DNA of 64,000 bases from Hetaerina americana (lineage: Eukaryota > Arthropoda > Insecta > Odonata > Calopterygidae). Positions 38,201 through 51,600 of this stretch are shown in pieces (positions within the stretch are counted from its first letter, which is position 1; every line of letters begins with the position of its first letter). The stretch lies in assembly GCA_022747635.1 (NCBI GenBank), contig JAKTNV010000003.1, positions 46,759,475 to 46,823,474 on the forward strand, written 5' to 3'. The translations under genes and the position numbers were made by a program. Under the pieces are notes generated by a model, which was not told the origin of the DNA, did not search any database, and worked only from the letters and a program-made list of their open reading frames with translations.

Positions 38201-40374
38201 AAGGCCTTCAACTTCTCCTCAGAAATGCCATACAAAAATTGGGCGTTAAAAATGTAATGAGAATTAAATTTCACAGCCAAGGGCGACTAATTAATGCACC
38301 ACTATCAATTCAAATAATACCCTCGTGCTCGCTCGATTCATAAAAATTTTTTTCAATGCAATCAGGACACTCACTCCTGGCATCGAACAGGAAAATACAC
38401 AATGATTAACTTTAACGCCACAACATTTGACTCCGATTGATCACATCACTACCCTTGCTGACAAGTGATAAAATGATCCACTAGATTTAATCATCCTTAA
38501 TTATAATGCCAATATTTTCATATTTAGTCACACTAAAACACTAACAGCTGAAATCTACATTTACAATAACAGCATTGTATGTATATACAACATTATATAT
38601 ACATTATATTTTTTTCAGTTTTCCTCGGTCGAGTAGTATCCACTTACTCATAGTATATCATTAAATTACATTCCATGAATATTAAAACATTCACAATTAT
38701 ATTTATGTACAAATGCAAAAGAAGAATTAAAATATATAAATATGTAGTAACATGGTAAATTGTTCGTAGTGAACATAGCACAGACTATATATTGGTCGCT
38801 TATTCACCGCGAAACATTATTGACTAAATAAAAAATTAATATTTTCAAGATGCGATGTTAAGGAATACGATGAAAGAAGCAATGAAAAGGAGCCGAAGCC
38901 GATAAAATACAATTTGATTATGTGTGATTAATCGTTTACCTAGCAATGGGGTAATAGAGAATAGGGAAAATATGCACAAAATCCATTTAAAACGCGATGG
39001 AATACGAACAAGAGAACTCTAGAGATTATTTGCTTAAATAAAAAAGAATGATGATGTTATATGTACAAATATGAGAAGCAGAGAGGGAATAAGTATATTT
39101 AATGTATAAACATTCAATGATAAATCCGTGAGTTCGCAATAAAAACATTAACATATATCAATTTTTCTATTACATTGGTCCATAATATAAAAAAGTGAAG
39201 AGAATACCACTTCTTTGTTAAGGTTTACTTATATACCCTGTACTTTTGTCGTAATTACTCCAACAAGATAAAATTACTCAATGAGAAATGCAAAAAACAG
39301 CACCTCACCCAAAACAATAGGCATTCCGTTGAACAAATATGCTCTCATTAAGATTACATGAGGAACTAAATACTTATTAGGATCCTGCCGGTCTTTAAAT
39401 TGAAAACCGTAAAGAATATAGAACGGCGTCATTGATTTCTAAACGAAAGTTAGCGAAATATAGAGTTTACAGCGATTTTCAATCTTCCAATGCCTGAAAA
39501 TAAAAATTTACTCGGATATGAATTTTCAGTTCTCTTCACAATTGTAACAAATGATGTCTAAATGACTCTAAAAAAATGACTAATAATATACTGCAAAGAA
39601 ATAATACGGCGACGGCAAAATAATACGACAGCACGCTCACAAAGCAACGAACAATAATTATAGACAATTATGATTATTACATTCCCGCAAAAGCAATTCA
39701 TTAACTGCTGGCGTATTTTCCATCAAAAATAGTAGGTTCAAAAACTGTCCATATTTTTTTCTTAAAAATTACCGGTAAGTTTAAAGATTTAATGGCTCAC
39801 GGTCAAAATTAACAACAAAAATTAGAAGTACTCCGTGTCATATGATTGCGAAGCTATGTGTACTTTCGCATAGTAAGGGGAGAGACCATGTTATCAAAAA
39901 AATACAACCAAATTGATAGGCATCAAAAATATTAAAATACCTCAATGTAATAACTGTATGCGTCAACAATGAAAAGGGGTGAAAGTGACCTCGGAAAAAC
40001 GCAGGCACGTTAAATTTCAGAAGACACTTATTTAAAACGACACCCACAGATAACACGAATTAACCACTCATGCAAGCATACGATCAGGATCGTCAGAAGA
40101 GGCGCCTCAGACACTTATGCTTAATAATATATACACTCTCCACTCGCGTATGGAGCAGTTATTATTTTTCACTCCATTTATTCACCACTGATCAGGGGCA
40201 AGGGGAGTCAACGAAGTAGGATTCTTCCATGACGGAAAAAGGCAAAATATGTCCCATTTCAAATGGTTAGGGAGAGTAACCATATTTAAACGAATTTGAA
40301 ATGATCAGGTCCTTTTGAAGAAGCTCTCATGTACACTCACACGCAAACAAACTATTAACACAGCTTTTTGTAAG

Positions 40375-41830
40375 AGGATTAACCATGATAGGTCTGAGAA
40401 CGGCGCCATATTTGGTAGCAGTGGTAATCGCGCGTAAGCGCTCGCTCACAGTACACGGAGGGGGGGGGGGTGAGGAGATCGGAGGCGTGAATCTGAGGAA
40501 GCGCAGTCTCACAGCAAGTTGGGATGTCGTCATACGGTTTCATAGCCTGAAGCGTCCCTCCCAAGAGGAATGGGGAAAAAAAGGACCGCGTGGTCGCGGG
40601 AATGCAGGAGCTGGGTGATTTGAAGCACACATGTAACATAACGCTGCCATATTACATAAGAACACACGAAATGTACACTCATGCGTTAGGAGTACTTAAG
40701 GTCACGACGGCTTCAAGCTATGGAATGAAACAACGTGTGCGACTTGGCGTTCCGCGGTTGGGGTTCGACCGAATGATTTTTATTGAGGAAATAACGTAAA
40801 AAAGGAAACAAATTTGTACGAAACAAGCCACCGCGGCCAGCACACGATGGTTCATATTACAAGATGGCGAGGACTCCGGCCCTCAGCGTTCAGCGTGGAA
40901 AAAGGAGGCCCACGAGGCAACAGCGCTTAATTTACATGAATTTTACACGTCAGCACACGGAAAGCGGAAGGAGGATGGGGTGATGGTCGGGGAGACACAC
41001 TGGTGAGCATTGGCAGGATTGCGTCAGTTAGCTTGTACAAGTGGAGGAGTATAGATTACGGAGACGAGAGAAATTCCGAACGAAGGCTCGGGAGGAAACA
41101 CATAATGCATACACCATTAAAATATATGTATATATATATATATATATATATGTTAATACCATACACACGTTAAAATTGCGATCGCGGTGTGCATGTGGTG
41201 TTGGTGGAAGAAAAGGTGGGGAGTAGAAGGAGGAGGGATAGCAGATCGGGAGGGTAGGTACAAAAAGATCAAACGGGTTGAATTGATTTGTTGATATTCT
41301 TTTTCTCCTTGATTCCAATTTCTCTCTTTCGCTATTCAAAAGGATTGAAAAAAAATTCAAGTGCACCTGTCACCATTGCGAGAATGGCGGGCGATGGGTA
41401 CTCCGCGCACACGAGGCACCGCACGTTGCTTCCCTCCCCCGCCGCCTGGAAGGAGACCTCTCTTTTTTATTCTCTCTCTTTCTCTCTCTCTCTCTCACCC
41501 TTTTCCTTCTCTTGTTTCCCTCAACCGTTCCATCATGCCCTATTATGCTTCCCGGCCTCCTTTTAAACGCACACATGCCCCCCAAGCACACAAACACACA
41601 CGCACACTTCACAGCAGCCGTGGCCGAGGCGAGAGCACAAATCCTACACCTCTCTCCCACACTCGCCCAAAACAACACGCTTCCTGGCCCGATTGGCATC
41701 ATCTCCATTTCCTCCTTCTCTTCGCCGTCATCTTCTCCCACGTGGCCAGCTCTCAACTTCCTTTCACAAATCGGTCGTGGACTCGGCGTCTAGGAACCCC
41801 CCCCACTAGGTTGATATAAGGGAGCACTTC
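40375..41830. other. GC-richer, CpG-containing region with ATGGCG motifs
   Basis: CpG-containing words are frequent (GGCGCC, GCGCGTAAGCGC, CACCGCGGCC). CAAGATGGCGAGG near 40861 and GAATGGCGGGCG near 41385 resemble YY1/Pleiohomeotic sites (AAGATGGCG). A G-run lies at 40460-40470 and a CT run at 41465-41500. This might be a promoter-type region downstream of Rbp6 or inside its 3' UTR, but no transcript start or coding exon can be shown. Confidence 0.35.
41122..41152. repeat. (TA)n microsatellite
   Basis: About twelve TA units with one G interruption. Confidence 0.8.
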
Positions 41831-44800
41831 GATTCCGACACGGCCATTTTGCTAAATAAAAACACAACACTTGGTCTTGCACGAATCGCAATCTCAATGT
41901 CTTACTTATTTTGCATTTCACACCTCCAGTAGCAAGAACACTAAATTACTTGATGCTTTATAACCACAACGAGTACAAACATTTACTTAATAAGTAGAAA
42001 CATTGATGTTGATGCACTTTCCCAAATAGCTTTCAAGCGGAAATTTTGTCTGAAATAACTGTGTGCATCGTAGCTGACAAACACATACAGATACATACGC
42101 ACAGATAGACTTTTTTTTTGTTTCCAAGTATCTTTCTGTAAACGATGTTTTCTTTGGCAAAACCCTCTTGAAGTCTCACTTCGTAATCCATCTCTTCTTA
42201 CCTTTATTTTAATCCCCTAAAACAACAATCCGCACCGTTCGAAGGCAGCAGTCTCTTCAAGTCCGTGTCTACGACGGAAGGAGCTCTGGTCCTGATTCCT
42301 CGAGGAAGTTCCATCCGATGCACTTCATGAGCCCAAATCCACTCCACTGCTGCTTGCCATTCGTGAGGGTTAAAAAAAATATTAATGGATTTAGAAGAAA
42401 TGAGGTGAAGTTTACAAAAGTTATATGATAACACCTTGATACGATATCACGAAATAGGTAATTTTAATTTTTAATGAGTAGCAATAATGGGAAACCACGA
42501 ATATTTTAATTTTATATAAGTTCTTTTGCCGGTTTGCATTAATAATAGTCTCTTCGTTACGAGTAAAGAAATATTAACGAAAGATGCATGCGAGTTACTG
42601 GGGAAGAGACACATAATTAGACAGAGACTAAGTCGCCAATCTATTGAATGCAAAATGATAATCTGAGAGGGCTAAGCCAATGATTCATATCAATTATAAA
42701 GGATGTTTGGTTACTAGAGACATGCGATCTGTCCACAAAGGGAGCTTGCGCTGATTAAAAATGTAATCAGCATGACCGGCTTTTGTCATTACGCATTGGT
42801 TGTATTTTTCTTCATTATCATATTTTCACAGAGAAGTGAAGTTGTTAAACATTAAGGACATCTTAAAAGCTCTGAATATTCGTGTCCAATAAAGGATTGT
42901 GCATAAGTTTAAGCAAGACAAACGAAAAGCATGCTCTAATTTGATAACGGAATCACGGTATTTACAGCCGCGTCAACAGTAACTGAAGTCTTGAGATAGA
43001 AATTTTGTGTGGGAAAAGAAAATTAAAGGTTTTAATTTATATGTTTGGTGCATCTACGGCTACTAATAGCACACTCACTGAATTATACTGAAAAATAAGG
43101 CATAACATTAAATTGAAAACAGCTATTTTCTTTCACTCCTACTGAATCACAGTTCTCAAATTGATAACCAAGCTAACATTAATCATCATACCTATTCAAG
43201 TATTCTATACAACTCTCATGCACATAGCTGGAAAATAATGCACACGGTAAGAAAAAAATGTGAAGAAGGTAAGTAGCAGGACTAAAACATCTTTTTTCAC
43301 TAAAATATGTCACATTATATGTCCTACACTGATTAATGAGAAGCAAGTTTTCAAGCATTAAAAATACTTTTCCAAGGAAAAATATTGATTTCACCAAGGA
43401 CCATGAAATACACACAGCATTCAAAAACGAACACGATAAAAAAATCCAACTTTAGGGGCGAAATTTCATTTGTAACTTTTTCACTATTGATTGGTTATTC
43501 TACGCCAATTTTTAGGGATTTCACGAAAGAAATATCGTTTTGATTTCTCTTCTAAACCTGGGCCAGAGTTTTTGCATAATTTATTTCCAGAAAAAGTAAC
43601 TCGACTTTCGGAGGCTTGTATAGCAAAGTTCTCTTTCTCCATCCAGGGGCGCCCATGTGTCATGCTGCCTGTGTGTGAGTGTATGTGTGTGTAGGGGGAT
43701 CAGCGAGGTCACTACCACTTGCACGTGACGCCTCTCCGAAGAAACCCATGCAATTTAATGAGCCGGTATGGGACTTCACCCCGAGCGCACTGACTACGGG
43801 TTTATATTTAGACGGCCAAGGGAGATGGCAGAAAAGGAAAGGTGAGGACGGGGTGAGTGAGAGGGTGGGGAGGGCAGGGGGAAGAAAGAAAGCAAGGAAG
43901 AGAGGCGGGTGTTACGTTGAGGTTTACCCTTAAAAAAAAAGAATCATCCCACTTGCCGTGGAAGCAATTACGTAGCCAACCCTTCATCTTCAGGGTGTCC
44001 TTCTCACTCCTACCTCTTTCCTCCCCCTTCTTTCTTTCTTTCTTTCTTTCTCTCCCTCTCTCCCTCCCCTCCCTTCCTCTCTCACGTGGCCTCTCTCACT
44101 CCCTCCCATCCTCATTCTCCTTCTGGTCCCCGTAAACTTCCTCCATCCGCAACCACAGTGTGGACACACCGAGGGACGAAAAACTGAGGCTCTTTTCAAA
44201 AAGCTTGTTCTTGAGACTGAGGTCGCAAGGAGGGAATAATCAGCGCTCCCACGGCGGCAGCCTTAATGAGAAACTATTCAACAAAAGTAGGATGGAGGCA
44301 TGCAGAGATACCCCCGCGCTCGCAATAACTTTTTAATTTTTTTTACGACCCGGGCATATGTTCCCGCTCCCTCCCTTCCACCCCATTTCCTACACGCCAC
44401 GCCCATCTGAAAGACTCGGTCCTGTAAGGATTGCGGTGAATTCACGAAACTGCAGCGGTACCGTCCGCAACCAGGGATGTCTCCTGCCACCCTGCCGTGT
44501 GAAGGCCCAGCGTCATGGGACACACATGTGGATAATTTTCATTTTTCCCCTCCCGTCGTTACTTTGAAGGCACTAAAGGTTCGTTTTTGGGTTCGCGCGT
44601 GGACTTTGACGTAGAGAGAGAGGACGACCCGAGCGAGAAATACGCTAATGCGGAAAATCCAATCCAAATCTAAAAAGACGGTTTGCCTTCCGCTCTACCA
44701 AAAGATCGAGAATCAAATAGAACGCAATTTATTTTAAACATGTGAACGCGTCTCTGCTCTTACCAAATGATTGCGCGTTTTTACGAAGGTAAGTGGGAAC

Positions 44801-45059
44801 GTTAAGTGGCGATTGAAATGGGAATGACAACTGACCGTTCAAATCATCGGTTAAATTGGCCCAAACAGAGATTCGGGGAAATAAAACCAAAAATATGAAT
44901 CACACAGTCATGAGTATGGACCAAATGAAGCTATATCACAGCTCGAATGACGAATCAAATATGCTGAAGCACTACAGAACAGTTATTCTAAGTAATAAAC
45001 AAAATAGATGAGAAACATTAAAATGTTAATCATTTTTAAAAACTCCTTCCTTATAGATC
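41831..45059. other. Presumed Rbp6 3' UTR or downstream DNA
   Basis: No coding exon is recognised. It contains a purine-rich block (43820-43920), a pyrimidine block with (TTTC)n (44029-44110) and AATAAA-type candidates on the minus strand (for example 44728-44733). A minus-strand open segment at 42210-42380 (HEWQAAVEWIWAHEVHRMEL) is discussed in the findings. Confidence 0.4.
44029..44051. repeat. (TTTC)n microsatellite
   Basis: Five to six TTTC units followed by CTCCCTCTCTCCC. Confidence 0.8.
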
Positions 45060-45065
45060 TCTCAC

Positions 45066-45571
45066 CTGTTAGTTTTCATCACCACCGCTTCACCTTGATG
45101 TCCACGCCCACACAACCCAACATTGAACAAACGACGAAATCCATAAAAAGACGCACAGCACCCGCGGACAGATTCTTCGTATAATAGTTTCTAAATATTT
45201 TTATATATTTATATATATATATATATGTATACATTTCTTTTTTTTTGGAGTAATCGATCAGATCATCGATTATTTAGTCCTCTTCTTGCCACGTTAAATT
45301 TAAAACATCAACACACTCCCCCCACTTCCGTCTTCTCAATCTGCCAGCAATGTCTCTCCCATTAAAAAACCAAAAACATCCTCAATCACTCATCATCTTC
45401 ATAATCAATCCATATCAATGCGTTGGAAACCTTGATGAAGCTCCCTCCTCCTCCTCCTTCCATCTCCTCACAACTCCTCCTCCTCCTCTTCAATCTCCGG
45501 CTCGCCTCCGTCATCTTGATCGTGGACACCGCCCATCTTCTCTTAATTGCGACTACGTCACGCGGCTTCCT
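45066..45571 (-). other. Rbp6: Proximal 3' UTR of Rbp6
   Basis: The first 500 or so bases after the stop hold GAGGAGG-rich sequence, an A-run and a TA microsatellite (45201-45232), with no coding potential. No convincing AATAAA (TTTATT on the plus strand) lies in this stretch; the first candidate noted is near 44728-44733. A consensus donor, AACAG/GTGAGA, ends it at 45066/45065. Where the UTR really ends is not decidable here; AT-rich DNA with many possible AATAAA sites continues for kilobases. Confidence 0.55.
45201..45232. repeat. TA-rich microsatellite in proximal 3' UTR
   Basis: TTATATATTTATATATATAT followed by ATATATGTATAC; on the minus strand it lies about 350 nt after the Rbp6 stop. 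Confidence 0.75.
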
Positions 45572-45613
45572 TCAGTGGTAGCCGTTGGTGAAGGCCGCCG
45601 GAATGAGTGGTCC
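45572..45613 (-). CDS. Rbp6: Rbp6 terminal coding exon, [13 protein letters not shown] and stop
   Basis: The coding part is 42 nt: thirteen codons and TGA at 45574-45572. The acceptor CCTCTTCTTGCCGCAG/GGACC is a strong polypyrimidine-AG site at 45614-45615, and phase 0 fits both donors of the previous exon. The peptide differs from the vertebrate Musashi end GPLIATAFTNGYH at only two positions. Too short for normal ORF detection, it was found by looking for the expected family C terminus. It is followed on the minus strand by the 3' UTR. Confidence 0.93.
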   Translation of the reverse strand, partial: GPLIPAAFTNGYH

Positions 45614-48600
45614 CTGCGGCAAGAAGAGGAGGGGAGACGGGGGACAGTCCCCGGACTGTGGCGTCGTCTACAGATCAATTCCACTGGGTTGCAAGCGCCC
45701 GGGTAGCGGGCGAAGCGATTTCAAAACTTAACAATACACACACACATACACTGCTTTCAATATAAGTATATTTATATATATATCTATAATGACTTGACTA
45801 TTCATTTATGAAACAATAAATTCTCTTAACTCGCAACACACATAACCGTGGTTGCTATGGTTCTTTTGCTTTTGCCGTAAAATGTCGCACACAAAATTCC
45901 ATTGAGGTGTGCATGGCCTCAAAATGAACTGAACACTGAGGATGGATTAGCAAATTTATGGTCCAAGGTTATTTTCTATTAAAATGTTCAAACAGTTTTA
46001 TTCGAGTTCGACATGTCCTTTTAAAATCGACGGACTTTCCCTTTTAAGTTATGCCGTGGCGAAGGATTCTCGATGAATATCTTTTCAGTGATTCCTTTCT
46101 CTCAAGAAAATGGTCATGGGTATTCCATTCGGAGAGATCCATTACTTTAATAATTGGATGGTTCGGTTTTTTTTAAATGTGCTGAGCAGACGCGAAGGCG
46201 GCGCTTGACGATGTTATTCTTACGAATGGCGATGAACTTGCATCTCAAATCAGTTCTGAGTCGGCAGAACACACCATAATTCAAGCATAAAGACTTTGAA
46301 ATATAACTACAGTCCACAGTGCAGGCATGAAACATCACGAGTACATTTTCAAACAAAGATTAAACATATTAATGTTAATAATAAAATTATACAAAATAAA
46401 TTTCAGGTTGAAATAATAAAACGAAGAAGCAAATAAAAAAATTTTGAATGATTTACTGTGAGTCGAAATAAGATCTTATGATTCGCAATTCCATACGAAA
46501 ATCCTCGCCAAGACATTGAACATGTCGAACTAAATTCATGTGAAATTTAAGACCATTAGTGCAATGAATCCAAAAGTAAATAGCATACAACTTTTGTTAC
46601 AGAAACATCAAAATTAGGTCAGTTACGTTAAGTTGTCTTCCACAGATCTCTTCAAGACATTAATTACATTTATTATGAGAGATCAAACACAGTGAATATA
46701 TAGTAAATATTGATGACAGATATAAATGAATAATTCAAAAAAGTTTATTACATGGAACAGTAGTGCTAAATAGTTTGACTTAAAATAGGCACAGATAACA
46801 ATTCCCCTCTCTTACTGTTAATGATCATTTTCAAAGCCTCAATACTTCAAACATTAAGATGCGGATTCCGAATAATGTGCGTAATATGCAATCACGGAAA
46901 CAGAAAAGGAGCAAATAAATACATAAAAGGTGCAAATGAAGTATAAGGAAAGCATGCGTCCAAATCAAGACTATCTCACCTTCTTCACAGCCTTTCAAAT
47001 AATCATTTGTTAGACCGAAGGTCTTATGAAGGCAATCTTAAACATGCTTATGCCTCCGAATTCAATGCCACATGCTATGCATAATATATTTTCATAGAGT
47101 AATCACTACTTGGGGCCTAAAATTCAGCAATAATACTATTTACGTTTAGGTTCATTATATGGTTACCTTTATGCATAGAATTCGACTATCTACACCCAAA
47201 TTTGTCGGTTGGACAATATTTTAATGATTTTATGATCAATAAGCAAAATGATTTTTCCAGATTTTAGAAAGCTCGTAAAATGATCTAAGTATCGACAAAA
47301 TAGAAATAATATACACAACTTCACAGTCTTTCCGTATTAAAATCCTTATTATCTTCATAACTTTACAAACCAGGACGAATAAAAATTTAAACTTTCCTGA
47401 ATCTGAATCAGCCTTGAACGTCGCAGTAAACGGAAGGTCAATTTTCTTCGCAATTCACGCGTACCCACCAGCCTTCATTAAACCCGAACGCCCTCAAGTT
47501 CGAGACAGACCGAAAGACTGACTGATTAACGAATCTCTACCCCGTTCGCCCATATTGCGGTCCAAATTCTGAAACCACGGGAGACACCGAGGTCTCAGCC
47601 TCGGGGGAGAGTAAGGAGAGCATTTCTCGAGGAGGAGGAGGAGGGAAAACGTCCTATAAATTCGTCAGAGCCATTCAAATTCCCATCAGCGTGGAATAGT
47701 TCCCACACACATAGGGAAGATGGAGAGGGACGACAGACGAATGAAGTCTAGGTGAGAAAATCAGTCCGGTTTCTTTTAATTTTTGAAACGGACTCCAGAA
47801 ACTCGAAGAAAAGGGAGAATCTCAAAGAGAGCGGAGGGAAGGAGGTGGCGGGACGGAGATTCACGGGGGAGCGTTGGGAGTGTGAGGGGTATGTAGGTTT
47901 AAAGAAGAAGGGAGGACGCAGCGAGCCGGGGTTAGCAGTTAAAAGAGGACTCGAGTGGAATGGTGGGGTTTTAGAACTCCGCGCAGAGGTAACCGGGTGC
48001 CGCGGAAGTTCCTAGGTATTTATGGAATGCAAACTCGACGGGTAATAAGGAAAAAGATTGGGGGTAGGGAAACTAGGGTATGGGGACGGGTAAGGGAGAT
48101 AGAGAAAGGGAGAGAGTGAAGGAGGAAGGGGGAGGAGTGGTCGGAGGGCTTTCGGGGATGGCTGGTGTGAGAAGGGGAAAAGGGAGTGTGGGGGATCCGG
48201 CGCATTCAAACGCGATTATTAAATTCCCCGCAAACATCACATTCGGTGAGCTCCCCCACCCCTACCCCAGCATTCTCCGCCCCCACGGCCTGCGAGCTTC
48301 AAACTCCCTTCCTGAAAGAGCTTTCCCCCGCCCCAAAGTGCCTCCCCTCCATCCTCCTCCCCTTCACTTTTGTCTCTGCAATTCTCTCTCTCTCCGGACT
48401 CTCCTCCCGTCCCATCTTCTCACCCTCCAACCCACCCACATACACATTCCCTCCTTCGCACACAATACATCGCCACCTAACCATATCGGCCCTTCCCCTC
48501 CTTCCGTTTCCGTGTAGCCTGACGTGTCTAAAAAATATATTCCCTCGCCTTATCCTCCCATTCCATATAATAAACCCTCTTCGTCTCTTCCAGAAATCTC

Positions 48601-51600
48601 TCTCCTCATACTTTCCCTAATTCATTGCATCTAATTCTCTCTTACCGTTTGCCGATACCTATTTTGGGGCTACTGGTCGGTAGAGAAACGTCAGCGGTGG
48701 AAAAATCTTGGCGCCACAAGATTGTCATTAATCCTCAACAAAGCCCTTGTCAACGTGAAAATGTGATACGACTAGCACCGAAGAGGTGGACTTGACATCC
48801 ATAATTATTATTCACTCACCAAGGGATTGAATTACAAGAGGGTCATTTTTAAATTTAACACTATGTCCTGATGAGAACATTTTTCATGTTTGTAATCAAA
48901 ATATACCAAATCAGTTTAAAAGAAACTGGGCATGGCAGAATTGCACGATAAAATTAATAGGAGTTACCAGACAAGGTTAACAGAAAATTTTTACAAGTAT
49001 ACACTGCTGGTCACTAAGTAAAAGGAAGCAAATCTCGTATTTTTTTACGGCTTCTTTGTTTAAATTAGCTATTTTTAAAGAAGACGGAAAACGCTTTACT
49101 ACGAATCACAGTAGTGAATATGCTCTTGAAATATCCTTTGGTTGGTTCTTTCCCTGCGTATCACCCTGTTTTGACATAGCCTCATCCCTTTATTTTACCC
49201 GTTGTCTTCGATTCATCAAACCAAATTGTCCTCCAAATGAACCATTTCTTTCTTTTGCCTCTCCGACTAATTCCCCTGGTCGTCTCTCTCTCCATATGTT
49301 TCCACTTCCCTCATCTACTTTCCCCCGTGATTTTGCGCTTCTATTTGGCACTGCGACATCATCACTCAACTGATTTAACATGTCAACCGAGGCTGCGCAA
49401 GACAATGAAGATAACTCCATTAAAAAAATGTGAATACTATTAGCGAGGGAAAGATAACAGGAATAAAAGGAAACCCAGTTGGTAGAATGTAACTTATATA
49501 TTTTTACCTAAGTCTGGATTGGATTTGAACTCATTTGACTCATTGCAACAACTAAGAGTGAGGAAAAGATTCTGCTGACGGTGTGTGAGGGAGAGAGGAC
49601 AGAAATACCGTGATGGTAAAAGAGGGAAAGATTGAGAGAGTAAGAGAATGGGAGCAAGAGTGAGAGCAAAACCGAATGAAAAGAAGAGAATAGAGAGCAA
49701 TAAGAGGAAAGAGATAGACGGTGCGATAGGGAAGGAGGTTGTGGGTGGAACGAAGAGGCAAATTATCGAATGTTATACGAATTTGAAGAGGAAAAAACCG
49801 AAACGCAGGGGATAATACAATTTTTCGAGACAAAATAATTATTGCCAATTTTTTCTGCCCTCTTCTCTTTTTTTATCTTCCATCTGCCTTGACGTCTTCC
49901 CTTTTCGCGATTCTCTTCATATTCTTTACACCCTACTCTCCTTCTCCCTCATGTTCTCGCATATTCATTTATTCTCTCCACCATTAGCTTTTTGCGGAGG
50001 AATGACATAATTTTTAATTGCGTTTTTCTTAGCGGGACATTTTTAATAATTCTTACGTCTCTCGGTTAGTTATTGGGACACATGAAAATTTTTTAGGCCT
50101 TTTTTTCAGCCGTTCCAATCTGAATGTGCTTCGCAGCGCTATTCGTTTTAAAGGGGCGTCCTTTTCCTCTCATTAATTTTCCAAAAAAAGGAAGAACAAA
50201 TTTATATGACATAAATTTGTATAAAAGGAAGAATGGAAGGATACCGGAAAAGGCAAAGTGGAGTTGTAACATTGGCGATCGCTGAACAGGGCACGTTTTG
50301 AAATGGGGAAAAACTCATTAAATATGTTAGCCATTATTACTGAATTATTTCGCCATGAAGTATTTCAATAATCCTGGAATATTTTCATTTAATATTTCAA
50401 GATTTTAAAAGCCACACCTGGGCGATGGAATGTATTTTAAACATGGGATTACAGCAAACAAGAGTCCAACCATTTTCAGCTTTACTCATTTACATTCGGC
50501 TCTTCGGTGACACAAACGCTCATGCCAAAGTTCTGAATGGAATTCAGTAAGCGGTTAGAAAAATATGCAAAATTGTGATACCTCATGGTATGATTGCATA
50601 AATTTACTAGGGTTTTAAGTATTTTTTCAACAATTTTCAGGTAGAAACGCAATACGAAAACGTGACTCTAAAGCTACCTTAGAGAATAATCATATTAAAA
50701 TTACAAGGATAAAACTCTATCTTCACCCACTCGGCGCCTTGATATAGCACACCAAACATTAGAAGAAGACCTAGAGCTCTCACTTCATAAGCACACCTAC
50801 GTCGTCGTCCTCGCTATGTAATTCTTTACGTCTCTATCGCACTATCCACCAAGCGGCTTAAGGCTACCTAAATCCTAAAGGAAGCGGAGAGACAGGGTGG
50901 AAGAGGCGGCAGTAAATGCGACCTCAGTTTTTAATAAAAGTCCTGCCCACCGGTGCAATGAACGATTCACTATGTAATCCAGAGATTAAAACAAAAAGAT
51001 CCTACCTCCGTGCTCGCCCTTTTACGAGCAAGTCGGAATCTTTGAACAACTTATGCTCTCAATAAAAACTGGCTGATATTCATTCGCTCTCTCACTCACA
51101 CCCCCCCCTCGAGCCTTCCGATTTCCTCGCCACTCCTTCCCTCCTCCACCCCAGACCCCTGGATCCGCGTAGAAGGGTCTCTCATCCCCCCTATACACCG
51201 TCCCATTCCACTTCCAGACCCCTTCTCATCCGTTCGCACACCCACGGCGACCCCCCGCACCTCCATACATTCCGACGCGAACTGACCCTGGGGAAGGAGA
51301 AAAGGAGGTGTGGGGGAGGGTTGCGGAGATGGTGTGAGAGATAGGAAGACGGGAAAAGTAGGGACGGGCTGGGCGTGGTGGGGGAGATGCAGGGAGACGG
51401 AAGAGAGAGAGAGAGAAACGTGGGGGATAACAAACGCCATAGTCGTAAGCCCCATGTGGATAAATCCTGGGGATTTTATCCAGGCCTATTAAAAAAAGGA
51501 TCACATACTAATTTCCATCGAAAATCCCACTTACGGTTTAATGGCGCCGACTGAGTGTTTATGAAGAAACCAAATCCCTAGAAAAGAATATGTGGCACAT

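Larger units (their letters stand above)
32401..40370. other. AT-rich DNA, possible distal 3' UTR of Rbp6 or intergenic
   Basis: No gene is recognised. The sequence is rich in TTTATT/AATAAA-type hexamers, TA microsatellites and T or A runs, like a long insect 3' UTR or plain intergenic DNA. The open frame at 32448-32981 (177 codons, plus) contains runs such as YIYLYYNV translated from TA repeats and is judged spurious. Confidence 0.4.

Noticed and set aside
41361..41819. 152-codon frame in a CT/CA-rich region
   Set aside because: Overlaps other open frames on both strands and consists of microsatellite-derived residues.
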